The notes: generated from the sequence alone by a model not told the origin. Counted from the first letter of the stretch, positions 54,270 to 63,604 are shown. The stretch is DNA of 64,000 bases from Candidatus Helarchaeota archaeon (GCA_019058315.1 JAHPZH010000004.1:248001-312000), one strand, 5' to 3'. A program made the numbers and translations.

Positions 54270-56105
54270 TTATTTAAACATTAACTGAAAATATTCACTT
54301 GTTTCATTTCCAAAAATGTCTACGACGGTTAAAACTACTGTATAACTTCCTGCATTCTCATATTTATGCCTTATTTTAGTTTTCGCTGTTTTTATTATTT
54401 TTCTTCCCGAACCAATTTGTCTAAATGAATAATCACTTGCTCTAAATAATTTTTCTTCGTTATAGTCCCAATCTATTGCCCAGAAATCTATTAAATCTAA
54501 TGATTCTTCATCTTTTAAATCCAGACCATAAAGAGTTGTATGATAATTCGAATGAAATCTTATAAATTCGATATCAATTGTTAGATTAATTGGATTGATA
54601 GACTGTCGAAATTCTAAGAATGGTAATTCAGAAAAATGATGTTCATTTTCTTCCTCATCATTAATTAAAGATTGAGGAATAATTCTCAGTTCTACTTCTA
54701 TTTTTTGATCTTCTTGGAATAATTTTTTAAAGAAACCAACTTCCATAAAATATTCCCAACCCAAAATTATCAATTTATTTTTATTTAAACTCTTGACTTC
54801 TTCAATTGCATTTTGAATTTCTTTTGGAGAAATTATTGTATCAATACCACCGATATGGATATATGCATCGTTTATTTCGCCATGTAAGTGATCGTAACCA
54901 TCCAAATAAGAACCTTTAAATTGTTTCAAGATATACTCATAATATTTTTTATGGGTTTCGCCAATGTATTCTTCTGATTTTAGTTTCAAAAAGAGAAGAT
55001 GCTTGTTATACATCTCTAAATTTAATAATTGAAATGGGAAACTCGTAGATTTCGAATTTAAGAGAATTCGTTTTCTAATTTCATTTATAGAATATCTACT
55101 AATATCAACTGCTATCCATTTTCGCCCTAATTCTTGACCTGTTGCAACAGTTGTTCCTGACCCGCAAAAAAAATCTGCAATGATGTCATTTTTATTAGAA
55201 CATTGACGAATGATTCTATCAAGTAAAGAAATAGAATTTTCTGTGGGGTAAAGAGTCTTTTTTGTTTTTTCATATCCTGGTATATCAATCCAAATATTAT
55301 CATCATCAGCTTCATATTCAATAGGATCTGCAGTTTTTCGTTTCTTTTTTTCAAATTTTTCAAAAAATTTTGCGTTATTGCTCTTTCGATATAAAAATAA
55401 ACTGTCAACTTGAATAATTAAATGTTTTTGTCGTTCTAATGCTTTATCTGATACTGGTTTATAAATTCTTCTTACAAGATATTCACAAATAAAGTTATTC
55501 TCACCAAAAATTTCATCTAAAATTACTTTAATATAATGCCCATAATGATAATCAAATCTTACAGCCATAAAACCAATATCTTTTAATAATTTATAGATGA
55601 GAAAAGCTCTTTCATAAAACCATTGACATAAATTTTGGATATGATTTGAACCAGTCCATATATTTTTGTATGCAATATCCTTTATTGGACTTGGAAATTG
55701 TTTAATCGTTTTTTTAGTGCCTAATCCAATAGGAATATCAATATATTCATTAGCTCCAGTATAAAAAGGAGGATCAATATATACGAATTGAATTTTATTG
55801 CGGAATTTTCCCTCTAAACTCTTTAATACATATAAATTATCTCCCCAAATGAGTAAATTTTTCCAATTTTTTAAATAATCTTCTTCTTTTTCTTCTTTTT
55901 TTTTCTCATCAGACTCGAAATACTGCATTAAAGTTCTTGGAACTATTTTTTTTATCTTCTTTTTCTTTGATCTCTTCTGTTTTTGTTTTTGCAATAGTGA
56001 ATCATCATCATTTTTAGAGAGATATGTTTCTAAAAATTGTAAGTTTAATTTTGGAATTTCTCGAATATTTTTTTTCCATTTTAATTTTAAAGGGAATTCA
56101 TTCAT
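54270..56105 (-). CDS. Type III DNA adenine methyltransferase Mod, active-looking subunit
   Basis: 611 residues. Beta-class amino-methyltransferase with DPPF (111-114, motif IV) before DFFCGSGTT (311-319, motif I), the order of type III Mod. It methylates adenine with SAM in the recognition site. The N-terminus is lysine-rich (KQKRSKKKKIKK). The C-terminal about 45 residues (HKYENAGSYTVVLTVVDIFGNETSEYF) look like a PKD-type beta sandwich, which is unexpected in a DNA methyltransferase. The start overlaps the res stop by 8 bases; third gene of the restriction operon. Confidence 0.85.
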   Translation of the reverse strand: MNEFPLKLKWKKNIREIPKLNLQFLETYLSKNDDDSLLQKQKQKRSKKKKIKKIVPRTLMQYFESDEKKKEEKEEDYLKNWKNLLIWGDNLYVLKSLEGKFRNKIQFVYIDPPFYTGANEYIDIPIGLGTKKTIKQFPSPIKDIAYKNIWTGSNHIQNLCQWFYERAFLIYKLLKDIGFMAVRFDYHYGHYIKVILDEIFGENNFICEYLVRRIYKPVSDKALERQKHLIIQVDSLFLYRKSNNAKFFEKFEKKKRKTADPIEYEADDDNIWIDIPGYEKTKKTLYPTENSISLLDRIIRQCSNKNDIIADFFCGSGTTVATGQELGRKWIAVDISRYSINEIRKRILLNSKSTSFPFQLLNLEMYNKHLLFLKLKSEEYIGETHKKYYEYILKQFKGSYLDGYDHLHGEINDAYIHIGGIDTIISPKEIQNAIEEVKSLNKNKLIILGWEYFMEVGFFKKLFQEDQKIEVELRIIPQSLINDEEENEHHFSELPFLEFRQSINPINLTIDIEFIRFHSNYHTTLYGLDLKDEESLDLIDFWAIDWDYNEEKLFRASDYSFRQIGSGRKIIKTAKTKIRHKYENAGSYTVVLTVVDIFGNETSEYFQLMFK

Positions 56106-58716
56106 TTTTATTCTCCAAAATGAACTTTGCCATTTCCAAAAATGGAATCTTTTGAAATGTATTGTAAAATAAATTCTCTTCTACAAACAGATAATTCCAG
56201 TTTTCACCCGCTTTTCTAACCCAATCTTCAGCAACTTTTCTCTTGAGTTTAGTACTTTGTTTATCAATGAATACCTCTCCTTTTGTTTCAATAATATAAT
56301 ATTGATTGTTTGTTGTTAAAACAAAAAAATCTGGTATATATCTTTTAAGAAAACCCTTTTCGTTATAATATAAATAAAATTTCATCTGCTTACTGACTTT
56401 ACAGAAACTTTTAACATCATTATCAGTATCTAAATATAATGCAAATTCTCTCTCTAACGCACTATCAAATGAGATATAATTAAAAATTGTCTTTTTAAAA
56501 CTCTCAACATTTTTACTCGTGAATTGGTGTCCACTTTCAGAAATTTTATAAATTTTTCCAGATTTTTTAAATTCGGTTTCTTTAATGTTTACATCAGAAA
56601 AAATCCTAGTCACTATGTCATAAATTTTCTTAATTACTAAAGGGTGATTTAATTTTAACATGATATTTTCATCTAAAAAGTCAATAGACCTTTCAAAGAA
56701 ATGATTTTTTAAATATTTTTTGAATTTAGGTAAGAAGGGTTGATAAGAATTTGAGATATGGAATTTTTTGAAAAAATGTTTTGTTAAATGGACTATATAA
56801 TCATTAATATCTTGAAAAAATGAAAAATCGATGTTTAATTCTCTTATAATTTCATCATTTCCATATTCCTTTTCATAGTATTTAGGCAGTTGAATTTTTA
56901 TTTCATCAATTTTCATTACTTGTTTTTCTAATTTCTCCCATGGAAAATCTTCTAAAGAGTTAATATGATAAAAAAAACCTCCTGACAATATTGGAATCTC
57001 AATGTCCAATTCTTTTTTTGAATGTAAAGGAAAAATTAATATTTCACTTGGTCTGAAGTCACCTATTTTACTAGTTTCAATATCAAAGAAGGTAAAATCA
57101 TCTTCACTTATACCTTCCTTCTTCAAAGCATTCACTATTAATGGTTCAAACCGTTCATGTTCAATTACCGTTAAATATTCATCTTGATCTTGAAATTGTT
57201 TCCTTAGTCCTCTTCCAAGAGTCTGTTCAACAAGAATATTCGATTCATAGGATCTTAATGGAACGATTACCTTAACACTTTTTACATCCCATCCTTCTTT
57301 CAACATCATAACACTTACAATAATTTTATAAGGATTAGTTGATTCATCGATAGTTTCAGCTGCATCCATAAGGTCGTCTATTTCCTCATCTAAGATTTCT
57401 CCTGCATTAACTCCTTTTTCTATCGTATGAATTAACAATACATTTCTTTTCGTATAGTTAGGATATTCTTCAACTATAAACTTCCAAACTTCATCAGCAT
57501 GTTTATTTTTATCTGTCATAATAAAAAGTATTGCTTTTTTATTTAAGGGCGTTAATAATTCTTCATATTCTTCGAGAATTCTAATACCTGCTTGAATCTG
57601 ATATTGGTTTATATATGCAAAATTATCAGATGATACTTCAGGAATATGAGTCAATTTTCCTATTTTAGGAATTTTCACAATTTTGTTATGAATAGCCTTA
57701 GAAAGAGGATAGTCTATAATGATATGTTCAAAGAATTTAGTCTGATCAGTCTGATATCTTGGCGTTGCAGTAAAATCTAATTGGAATTTAATATTATTTA
57801 AGTTATTACGGGTTTTTAGAGCTTTATTAATTTCTATAATGATTCTATTCCATGCTAAATATTCCGAATGGACATGATGAGCTTCATCATTAATAACCAT
57901 TATATTATCTCTAGTGCTTACACTTGAAAATAAAGGATTTTCAGTTGAAGATTTATTTATTAAATCATTTTTATCTATTGAATAATCCGAACTAGACATC
58001 AAACTAGCTTTCTTTAATATAGCAGGTATTGAATCTTGTTTTGAATATAGTTGATGAACATTAGTTAAGAAAATAACTCCTTTTTTATTTATTGGAGTAA
58101 TTTCAGAGCGATAGATAATTTGGATATCAAAGAACTTTTCCCAACCTTTTGGTATGAAAGGATACTTACGAAAAATAGAATTTGCACTGGAAATTGGTAA
58201 AAAATCTTTTTTTAATCTTTTATAAACAATCTTATTTGGAGCTATGACAAGAAAAGTATTAGCTAATCTATCACATATAGGTTCTTTATTTATAAAATTA
58301 AAATAACTCCAAATAATAGCAAGAACCATAATAAAAGTTTTCCCAGAGCCAGTTGCCATTTTAAAGCAATATTTAGGAAATTCGGATTGTTCGGCTTTTT
58401 TATCATATATTTGAGCTAAACTATCATCCCAAAATTTATTAAAAATATCTAGAATGTCTTTAGCTTCTAAAATTTCAACAATATAAATTAGAGTTTCTAT
58501 AGCTAATTGTTGAATTGGATAAAAAGAAAAAATATTTCCATCTGTTGTCTCATGATCAGTTTCAAACCAAAATCCTAAGAGTTGTTTAGTGGTTTTAGTT
58601 ACGCCTTTGTACCTTTCTTCCCAATTTGCATCGGAGTTTCTCCATTCAATTACTTTTTCTAATAATTGTTGAACTATTGGAAATTGGGAAGATGTCAAAT
58701 AATCATTACTATTCAA
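56098..58716 (-). CDS. Type III restriction helicase-nuclease Res
   Basis: 872 residues. SF2 helicase: Walker A MATGSGKTF (120-128), DEAH in VINDEAHHVH, motif III region DFTATPRY and motif VI EQTLGRGLRKQF. The C-terminal PD-(D/E)XK nuclease is RYIPDFFVL, then YIIETKGEV, about residues 810-830. The enzyme translocates or slides on DNA with ATP and cuts near pairs of unmethylated sites. Located between the two mod genes, 2 bases after one and overlapping the other. All catalytic motifs are intact. Confidence 0.92.
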   Translation of the reverse strand: MNSNDYLTSSQFPIVQQLLEKVIEWRNSDANWEERYKGVTKTTKQLLGFWFETDHETTDGNIFSFYPIQQLAIETLIYIVEILEAKDILDIFNKFWDDSLAQIYDKKAEQSEFPKYCFKMATGSGKTFIMVLAIIWSYFNFINKEPICDRLANTFLVIAPNKIVYKRLKKDFLPISSANSIFRKYPFIPKGWEKFFDIQIIYRSEITPINKKGVIFLTNVHQLYSKQDSIPAILKKASLMSSSDYSIDKNDLINKSSTENPLFSSVSTRDNIMVINDEAHHVHSEYLAWNRIIIEINKALKTRNNLNNIKFQLDFTATPRYQTDQTKFFEHIIIDYPLSKAIHNKIVKIPKIGKLTHIPEVSSDNFAYINQYQIQAGIRILEEYEELLTPLNKKAILFIMTDKNKHADEVWKFIVEEYPNYTKRNVLLIHTIEKGVNAGEILDEEIDDLMDAAETIDESTNPYKIIVSVMMLKEGWDVKSVKVIVPLRSYESNILVEQTLGRGLRKQFQDQDEYLTVIEHERFEPLIVNALKKEGISEDDFTFFDIETSKIGDFRPSEILIFPLHSKKELDIEIPILSGGFFYHINSLEDFPWEKLEKQVMKIDEIKIQLPKYYEKEYGNDEIIRELNIDFSFFQDINDYIVHLTKHFFKKFHISNSYQPFLPKFKKYLKNHFFERSIDFLDENIMLKLNHPLVIKKIYDIVTRIFSDVNIKETEFKKSGKIYKISESGHQFTSKNVESFKKTIFNYISFDSALEREFALYLDTDNDVKSFCKVSKQMKFYLYYNEKGFLKRYIPDFFVLTTNNQYYIIETKGEVFIDKQSTKLKRKVAEDWVRKAGENWNYLFVEENLFYNTFQKIPFLEMAKFILENKNE

Positions 58717-58718
58717 AT

Positions 58719-60518
58719 TTATGTCCCCTTTTCTAATTTATAACATGCACCACATATATCGTAAATCTCTAATTTAATTAATTTAATCTCTTTTTCTAAT
58801 GTTATTTTTATTAATTTTTCAAGATTTAGTACATCAATCTTACGATGAAATATTTTTGAAAAGACAATATTACCTCTATTATCTAATAGTTGTAAGATCC
58901 AATGGCTTAATCTTCCAAAAGTTAATTTAGTATGATCAAATTCTATTATCTTTAATGAAATGATTTGATCATTCAAGAAAAAAAAATCTTCAATTTCACA
59001 TTTAAATTCAGAATTAATTATATCCATATTCACTTCCACAACTGGAGCTTTTAAAAATATCCCATTAGTTTTCGACTTTTCCCATATTTGTTCGAGTTTC
59101 CAGAACTGAACTTTTTGTCTCTTATTAGATAGTTCGCTTTTTAACTGATCCCATTTCTCATCTTCAAGAAAATCAGGTGCAATAATGATAAAAGATTCAA
59201 ATATGTGTTTAAAATCTCCAAATTCGGAAATACATATTTCTAATTCATGAGCCGTAAACGTGTGGTGTGGCGGTGAAATATGTAGAAGAGAATTATTGTA
59301 AATTGCTGAAAATATTAATGAATTTGAGATTACTTTTGCATTTAAGAGTTTGCATATAAATTCTATGAATCCATTTTCAAAATACTCTTCTATATAATCA
59401 TATTGATATGAACCTATGGCAATTGACTCAATTGAAAATTTATTCGTTATAAAAAAGTTTTGACATAACGAAATGCCTAACATTCTGGGATCAATGCCTA
59501 CATAATTTCTATTTAACTCGGTAGTTACTTTTGCACAAGTTCCAGATCCTACGAAAATATGCAATAGAATTCCATTTTCTTCCGAAAAGCTTTGTATTAT
59601 TCGTTCATAAACTTTATCTTGTAATTCCCAACCCAAATGAGATAGGGCGAAAGCTTCTAAATCAAGCCAGTTATTATCAACAATATGACCTTGTTTTGGT
59701 TCAACCCAATAAACCGGTTTTCCTTCTGTATTTAACTTAATAGTCCCATTGGCACATCTTTTGTCTATGGTAGCTTGTTTGAATTTCCAATGACTGCCAA
59801 CAGGTGGTGCAATTTTATGTTCTTTTCCGTTAATTTTAAATATACGGGGAGGTCCTTGTCCTTTTGAATGCATTGTGTGCCAATATCCGCCAGATTCTTT
59901 TTCTTTATAACTTGGAATTATTTTGGGATTTTCACTTTTAGTATATATAAAAAAGCAAGAAGTAACTTCTTTTGTAAGAGAATTTGAATCATCAGAGTTT
60001 TTTTGGTAAAATGGAGATTGAATAAAAACCTCATTTAAAAACTTATCATAGCCCAAAGTGTTATCTAATAAAATTTTTAAGTAATGTCTGTACCTTCCAA
60101 TATATTTAATAATAAAGAAACCTTGTTCGCTTAAAAGATCCCAAGTTTCTTTTATTAAAGACTCCAAATTCGTGAAATATTCTTCTATCGAACCTTTAAA
60201 ATAAACTTCTGCTGGCAGACCTATTGGATTATAAAAATTATGAAATTTATTTGGGTCATATAGATTTGGTCTTTTTAAAATAGATGCTTTGTCCTCACTT
60301 TCCTCTTTATAAGGTAAATCAATAAGTATGATTTGATAATCTTTTGGTATTTTACATCGTTCATTAGAAAATTTTAATCCTTTAATAACAGTTATTAAAT
60401 TATGACCCCATAGGAGGAAATTTTGTTTTTTATCAAATTTCTTTGAAAATATTTTTATTAGTGGAGGTAAATTATTTAATCCTGCCAAATTTTGTTTATT
60501 TTTGTTCCAATTTAGCAT
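58719..60518 (-). CDS. Second Mod-like subunit with degenerate catalytic motifs
   Basis: 599 residues and same overall layout as type III Mod, but motif IV is DLPY (67-70) instead of DPPY and motif I is HIFVGSGTC (320-328), with His for the usual Asp. SAM binding through GSGT may remain, but methyl transfer is doubtful. A plausible role is DNA recognition or structural partner to the active Mod, as in the split work of the EcoP15I Mod dimer. First gene of the operon; the promoter lies in the 230-base gap to 60750. It shares low similarity with the other Mod outside the motifs. Confidence 0.75.
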   Translation of the reverse strand: MLNWNKNKQNLAGLNNLPPLIKIFSKKFDKKQNFLLWGHNLITVIKGLKFSNERCKIPKDYQIILIDLPYKEESEDKASILKRPNLYDPNKFHNFYNPIGLPAEVYFKGSIEEYFTNLESLIKETWDLLSEQGFFIIKYIGRYRHYLKILLDNTLGYDKFLNEVFIQSPFYQKNSDDSNSLTKEVTSCFFIYTKSENPKIIPSYKEKESGGYWHTMHSKGQGPPRIFKINGKEHKIAPPVGSHWKFKQATIDKRCANGTIKLNTEGKPVYWVEPKQGHIVDNNWLDLEAFALSHLGWELQDKVYERIIQSFSEENGILLHIFVGSGTCAKVTTELNRNYVGIDPRMLGISLCQNFFITNKFSIESIAIGSYQYDYIEEYFENGFIEFICKLLNAKVISNSLIFSAIYNNSLLHISPPHHTFTAHELEICISEFGDFKHIFESFIIIAPDFLEDEKWDQLKSELSNKRQKVQFWKLEQIWEKSKTNGIFLKAPVVEVNMDIINSEFKCEIEDFFFLNDQIISLKIIEFDHTKLTFGRLSHWILQLLDNRGNIVFSKIFHRKIDVLNLEKLIKITLEKEIKLIKLEIYDICGACYKLEKGT

Positions 60519-60749
60519 ATTTTGCCTCTTTTACGTTATTCCCTCAATATATATTAACTTTTATTTAACTTAAAAATCAAAATTTATTATGTTTCAATGA
60601 TTATGAAAATTAATTATTTAGATTTAACTATCAATTAAAATTATATGAAAAGATTTTACCAAATCCTTAAATTTGTTTTTAAATTACTTATAAATAATTC
60701 TTAACTCAATAAGTATAGAATTAACATTCTATTTAAAGGAGGAAATTAG

Positions 60750-61019
60750 TTGTCTGATAGAGGAATTGAAGTAATTAATCAATTAATTGAGACTGGAGAA
60801 AAATTAGCAAAAAAAGAAAAAGTAACCGAAACTGAATATGCTCACTGGTATTTTAACTGCAATTTTGTAGTGAAAGGTTTTTATGTATCTAAAAAAGAGC
60901 TAAATGTAATTATGACTGAATTTAATGAGCAATTCTCAATGGCAAATAATAATATGAAAATTAAAATGATAATTGGCTTATTATTATCATTGAAAGATCG
61001 GAAGGAAAAGAAACTTTAA
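60750..61019 (+). CDS. Hypothetical 89-residue helical protein
   Basis: The TTG start at 60750 is decided by AAAGGAGGAAAT at 60735-60746, a strong ribosome-binding sequence. The protein is helical and charged (VINQLIETGEKLAKKEKVTETEYAHWYFNCNFVVKGFYV). No family recognised. Divergent from the restriction operon with which it shares a promoter region; a controller role is possible but no helix-turn-helix is evident. Confidence 0.55.
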   Translation: MSDRGIEVINQLIETGEKLAKKEKVTETEYAHWYFNCNFVVKGFYVSKKELNVIMTEFNEQFSMANNNMKIKMIIGLLLSLKDRKEKKL

Positions 61020-61045
61020 ATCAGATTAATAAGTTAAACATTTAC

Positions 61046-62206
61046 TCACTTATTCAATAACTCTAATTCTAAATTATGAATTTTAACGTCTTTCTCTTTT
61101 ATTTGCTTTTCTAATTCATTAATTTTAGCTTCATCAGTCCGTACAAAAAGCATGACCGCATTTTCCCACTTTAAAAATTGTTCATAAAGCCAACTATCCG
61201 ATTTAATTAAGTCATTGTAATGATCGATTTGCTTATCATAGTGAAAGGTAATCAATTTTAAGTACCAATCATCTAATTTCGGTTTTACATATAATCTAAT
61301 GGAAGTTTCCATGTATCTACGAAAACAATTTGAAGAAAGGGATTCTCTCTTAATTAAATTTAATTTATTGTGAAAATAATTTAACGTATCATTGAAATTT
61401 TTTTCTGAAATTCGTTTCCCATGCCTAGTTAAAAATAATTGTTGTAAATCCAACTCTCTTAAATCCTCTAAATTAAAAAACAACTTCAATTTCTGCTCTA
61501 TTTCTTTTGTAATAAACAGTTTCTTTAACCCCACCATTCTTTTAGAACTCATGAACTCAACTTCCCCTTTTTTTGTCGTTATGTGGTATCTTTCTTGAAA
61601 TTTATTAAGAAAATAATTTCCATTAGTAATTTTATTTAAAATATCATCAATTCGTAACCCTGTTTGACTTAGAAATAAATGTAATAACGCATAATCTTTA
61701 GACCTAAAGCATAAATGGATTTTTCTGTTCAATTTTTTATCCACAAGAACAAAGTTCTTTTCTGAACCATATTTATTTGAATCAATATACCCTTCTATTC
61801 TTTTATTAATAGAAGAAAAATAACTCATTACCCTAGATTGTATCGTGTTCAATATGGTAGTTTCCCCAAACTTCCTCACACCTTTAATTTTAGAATCTCT
61901 AGAAATTTCTAATAAATGGTTAATAAAAGCAATGAAAATTTCACTCCTTTTAGTATCTTCTAATTCTGCAAATCTTTCAATATCCGAATTATGATTATTC
62001 TCTAAAAATTGATTAAACAAGTTCAAATAGTCTATATATTGCCGAAATTTGAATTTATGAATATTTTTTGTGAATTTGCTTCTTGAATGGTATTGACTTA
62101 CTCTTATTCTTAACCAAGAATTCACCTTTTCAGGAAACTTTTTATAAACTCCAAACCTTCTAGCCCAAGTATCCCTGTTATTTTCAATAATTTTATCAAT
62201 TGACAT
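61046..62206 (-). CDS. Tyrosine recombinase, second island integrase
   Basis: About 386 residues from the ATG at 62206, just past the stop of the 75-residue gene with GGGAG ahead; a longer frame from 62254 would overlap it by 43 bases. Catalytic domain: QTGLRIDDIL with the first Arg, SNCFRRYMETS (second Arg; the HxxR His is replaced by Asn), FHYD His and DHY as nucleophile Tyr. The C-terminus is a coiled coil (ELEKQIKEKDVKIHNLELELL). Similar in plan to archaeal virus and plasmid integrases. Confidence 0.75.
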   Translation of the reverse strand: MSIDKIIENNRDTWARRFGVYKKFPEKVNSWLRIRVSQYHSRSKFTKNIHKFKFRQYIDYLNLFNQFLENNHNSDIERFAELEDTKRSEIFIAFINHLLEISRDSKIKGVRKFGETTILNTIQSRVMSYFSSINKRIEGYIDSNKYGSEKNFVLVDKKLNRKIHLCFRSKDYALLHLFLSQTGLRIDDILNKITNGNYFLNKFQERYHITTKKGEVEFMSSKRMVGLKKLFITKEIEQKLKLFFNLEDLRELDLQQLFLTRHGKRISEKNFNDTLNYFHNKLNLIKRESLSSNCFRRYMETSIRLYVKPKLDDWYLKLITFHYDKQIDHYNDLIKSDSWLYEQFLKWENAVMLFVRTDEAKINELEKQIKEKDVKIHNLELELLNK

Positions 62207-62211
62207 TTTAG

Positions 62212-62439
62212 TTACTCCCTTTTTTTCATCAAAGGTATTATTTGAATTATACAACTTGGATTCAAATAAATTGGTTGTTTCTTATCCGGTGTACTGATTT
62301 CTACGAATTTTACATCCCCTATTACCCTAATTTTATCAAAAAAAGCATAGTAAGTCATTCCTTCTATTTGAAAAATGTATTGCATGTCTTTAATCAGACC
62401 GCCTTCTTGCTCATCTAATAACTTTAAATACTCACTCAT
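62212..62439 (-). CDS. Small beta-rich protein in the recombinase operon
   Basis: 75 residues (FQIEGMTYYAFFDKIRVIGDVKFVEISTP), beta-rich, unknown. The stop TAA at 62212-62214 is followed 5 bases later by the preferred recombinase start. The upstream zinc-ribbon-like gene ends 4 bases before it, so all three are one operon. Confidence 0.55.
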   Translation of the reverse strand: MSEYLKLLDEQEGGLIKDMQYIFQIEGMTYYAFFDKIRVIGDVKFVEISTPDKKQPIYLNPSCIIQIIPLMKKRE

Positions 62440-62443
62440 TAAA

Positions 62444-62689
62444 TCACCTCAAAAAATTAGTTATTTTGGATTGTTTCGAAACCGATTTTTTAAGTTTCGC
62501 TTGTTTTGGAACAAATGAAAATAAGGAGTCGAAGAATTGCGGATTTAAACAAACTGATAAATGATAAATGTTGTTTTTATATTGCTTACAATAACCTTTA
62601 TTTCCTTTATTATCAAAACAACGACACCCTTTACAAACTTTCAAGCTAGGTCTAAAACCCTCAGTTCCGTACCAATCGATCTTGCTCAT
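62444..62689 (-). CDS. Small cysteine-cluster protein, first gene of the second recombinase operon
   Basis: 81 residues. Cysteines in VCKGCRCFDNKGNKGYCKQY and HLSVCLNP suggest a metal site; the C-terminus is basic. Unknown function. It starts 34 bases after the TTTCCCGTATAT box at 62723, the same spacing as the first gene of the other recombinase operon. Confidence 0.55.
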   Translation of the reverse strand: MSKIDWYGTEGFRPSLKVCKGCRCFDNKGNKGYCKQYKNNIYHLSVCLNPQFFDSLFSFVPKQAKLKKSVSKQSKITNFLR

Positions 62690-62722
62690 GGGAAATTTTC
62701 TCCTTATTTCCGTCTACGACTA

Positions 62723-62734
62723 ATATACGGGAAA
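62723..62734 (-). promoter_or_regulatory. Island promoter box, third copy
   Basis: On the minus strand TTTCCCGTATAT (one extra C), 34 bases before the start at 62689. A further TTTCCGT lies on the plus strand at about 62707-62713. Confidence 0.5.
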
Positions 62735-62752
62735 TTTCAATTTATTAATTTT

Positions 62753-62796
62753 CTGAAATATTATCGGGTTTTCATGTAAATCCGATAATATGTTAG
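62753..62796. repeat. 44-bp palindromic element, copy 2
   Basis: ATATTATCGG (62758-62767) and CCGATAATAT (62782-62791) are perfect 10-base arms. The whole 44 bases align without gaps to 47471-47514 at 34 positions. Located 64 bases before the start of the 62689 gene. Confidence 0.55.
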
Positions 62797-63084
62797 CAAT
62801 CAAACAAATCCTTGCTCTTTTGTCAAAATACCCAAGATATCAAACTTCTAACCAACCTCCCAGGTTTTTTGAACGGTTATTCGGTGGTAGCGATAGAGGA
62901 GGAAATGGTCTATGAAAGGAGAAAAAGAGTGGAAAAGACCTTTACGACATTGAAATGAGCCATTGTTATTAACCTTTTCATTTATTTATTTAAAAATTAG
63001 AAATAAATTGATTTCAAAATTAAACTATAAGATTTAATAGTCAATTATTTCAAATATTAAATTTGTATATACTTGGTGGGATAA

Positions 63085-63393
63085 ATGTCGATTGAAGATG
63101 CAATTGAGGAAAGTATGGTTAAACAAAAGAAAAAGGAACAAGAAGAATTACCTTGGAAAATGTGTTTTTGTGTAATCAGCGTAATAATAGTAATAATTGT
63201 TTCTGTTTGGGCGGGAGTTTATTATGCTGATGACCAATCAAAATCTGATTTAGTCTGGTTATTAACATTCGCTGGTTTATCTGGATTCCTTGGAGATATT
63301 ACTGTTGGAGAATGGTTTATAATTGCTTATGCAATACATCCCCAAACTGCAATGACAGCATTATTCTTTGTTTTTGATTTATTTGGAGGTTAG
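63085..63393 (+). CDS. Small membrane protein
   Basis: 102 residues. A charged N-terminus of about 24 residues is followed by a strong membrane helix (about 27-45) and two further hydrophobic segments (57-72, 76-98). No family recognised. First of a run of small plus-strand genes with very short gaps (5 and 14 bases to the next two starts). Confidence 0.6.
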   Translation: MSIEDAIEESMVKQKKKEQEELPWKMCFCVISVIIVIIVSVWAGVYYADDQSKSDLVWLLTFAGLSGFLGDITVGEWFIIAYAIHPQTAMTALFFVFDLFGG

Positions 63394-63398
63394 ATAAT

Positions 63399-63590
63399 AT
63401 GGCAGAAGAATATAGAGTAATCGAAGTAAGTTTAGGCGGAATGAGAGGACCAGAAATAAATATTAAAAAGTGGGACGATTTTATAGCCGCAATTAAATTA
63501 AACAATATCAAAACAGTATTTAAAACAGGGAAAACTTTTTTCTTTCATTTAGGCGGTGCCGAAATAAAGTGCAAATATAAGAATGCGTAA
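63399..63590 (+). CDS. 63-residue protein, copy 1 of a tandem pair
   Basis: Shares the pattern WDDFI.AIKLNN.KTVFK.GK.FFF with the next gene and is exactly the same length. Beta-rich, soluble, unknown. Starts 5 bases after the membrane protein gene. Confidence 0.6.
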   Translation: MAEEYRVIEVSLGGMRGPEINIKKWDDFIAAIKLNNIKTVFKTGKTFFFHLGGAEIKCKYKNA

Positions 63591-63604
63591 GAAGGAAGAA
63601 AATT

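Larger units (their letters stand above)
62690..63084. other. Gap with promoter box and palindromic element
   Basis: 395 bases. Holds the box at 62723-62734 and the palindromic element at 62753-62796. TATA-like TTTGTATATACTT at about 63061-63073 precedes the gene at 63085. No other feature recognised. Confidence 0.5.

Noticed and set aside
62905-62958. 17-codon frame after GAGGAGG
   Set aside because: Good ribosome-binding sequence but too short and without a recognisable product or neighbours.
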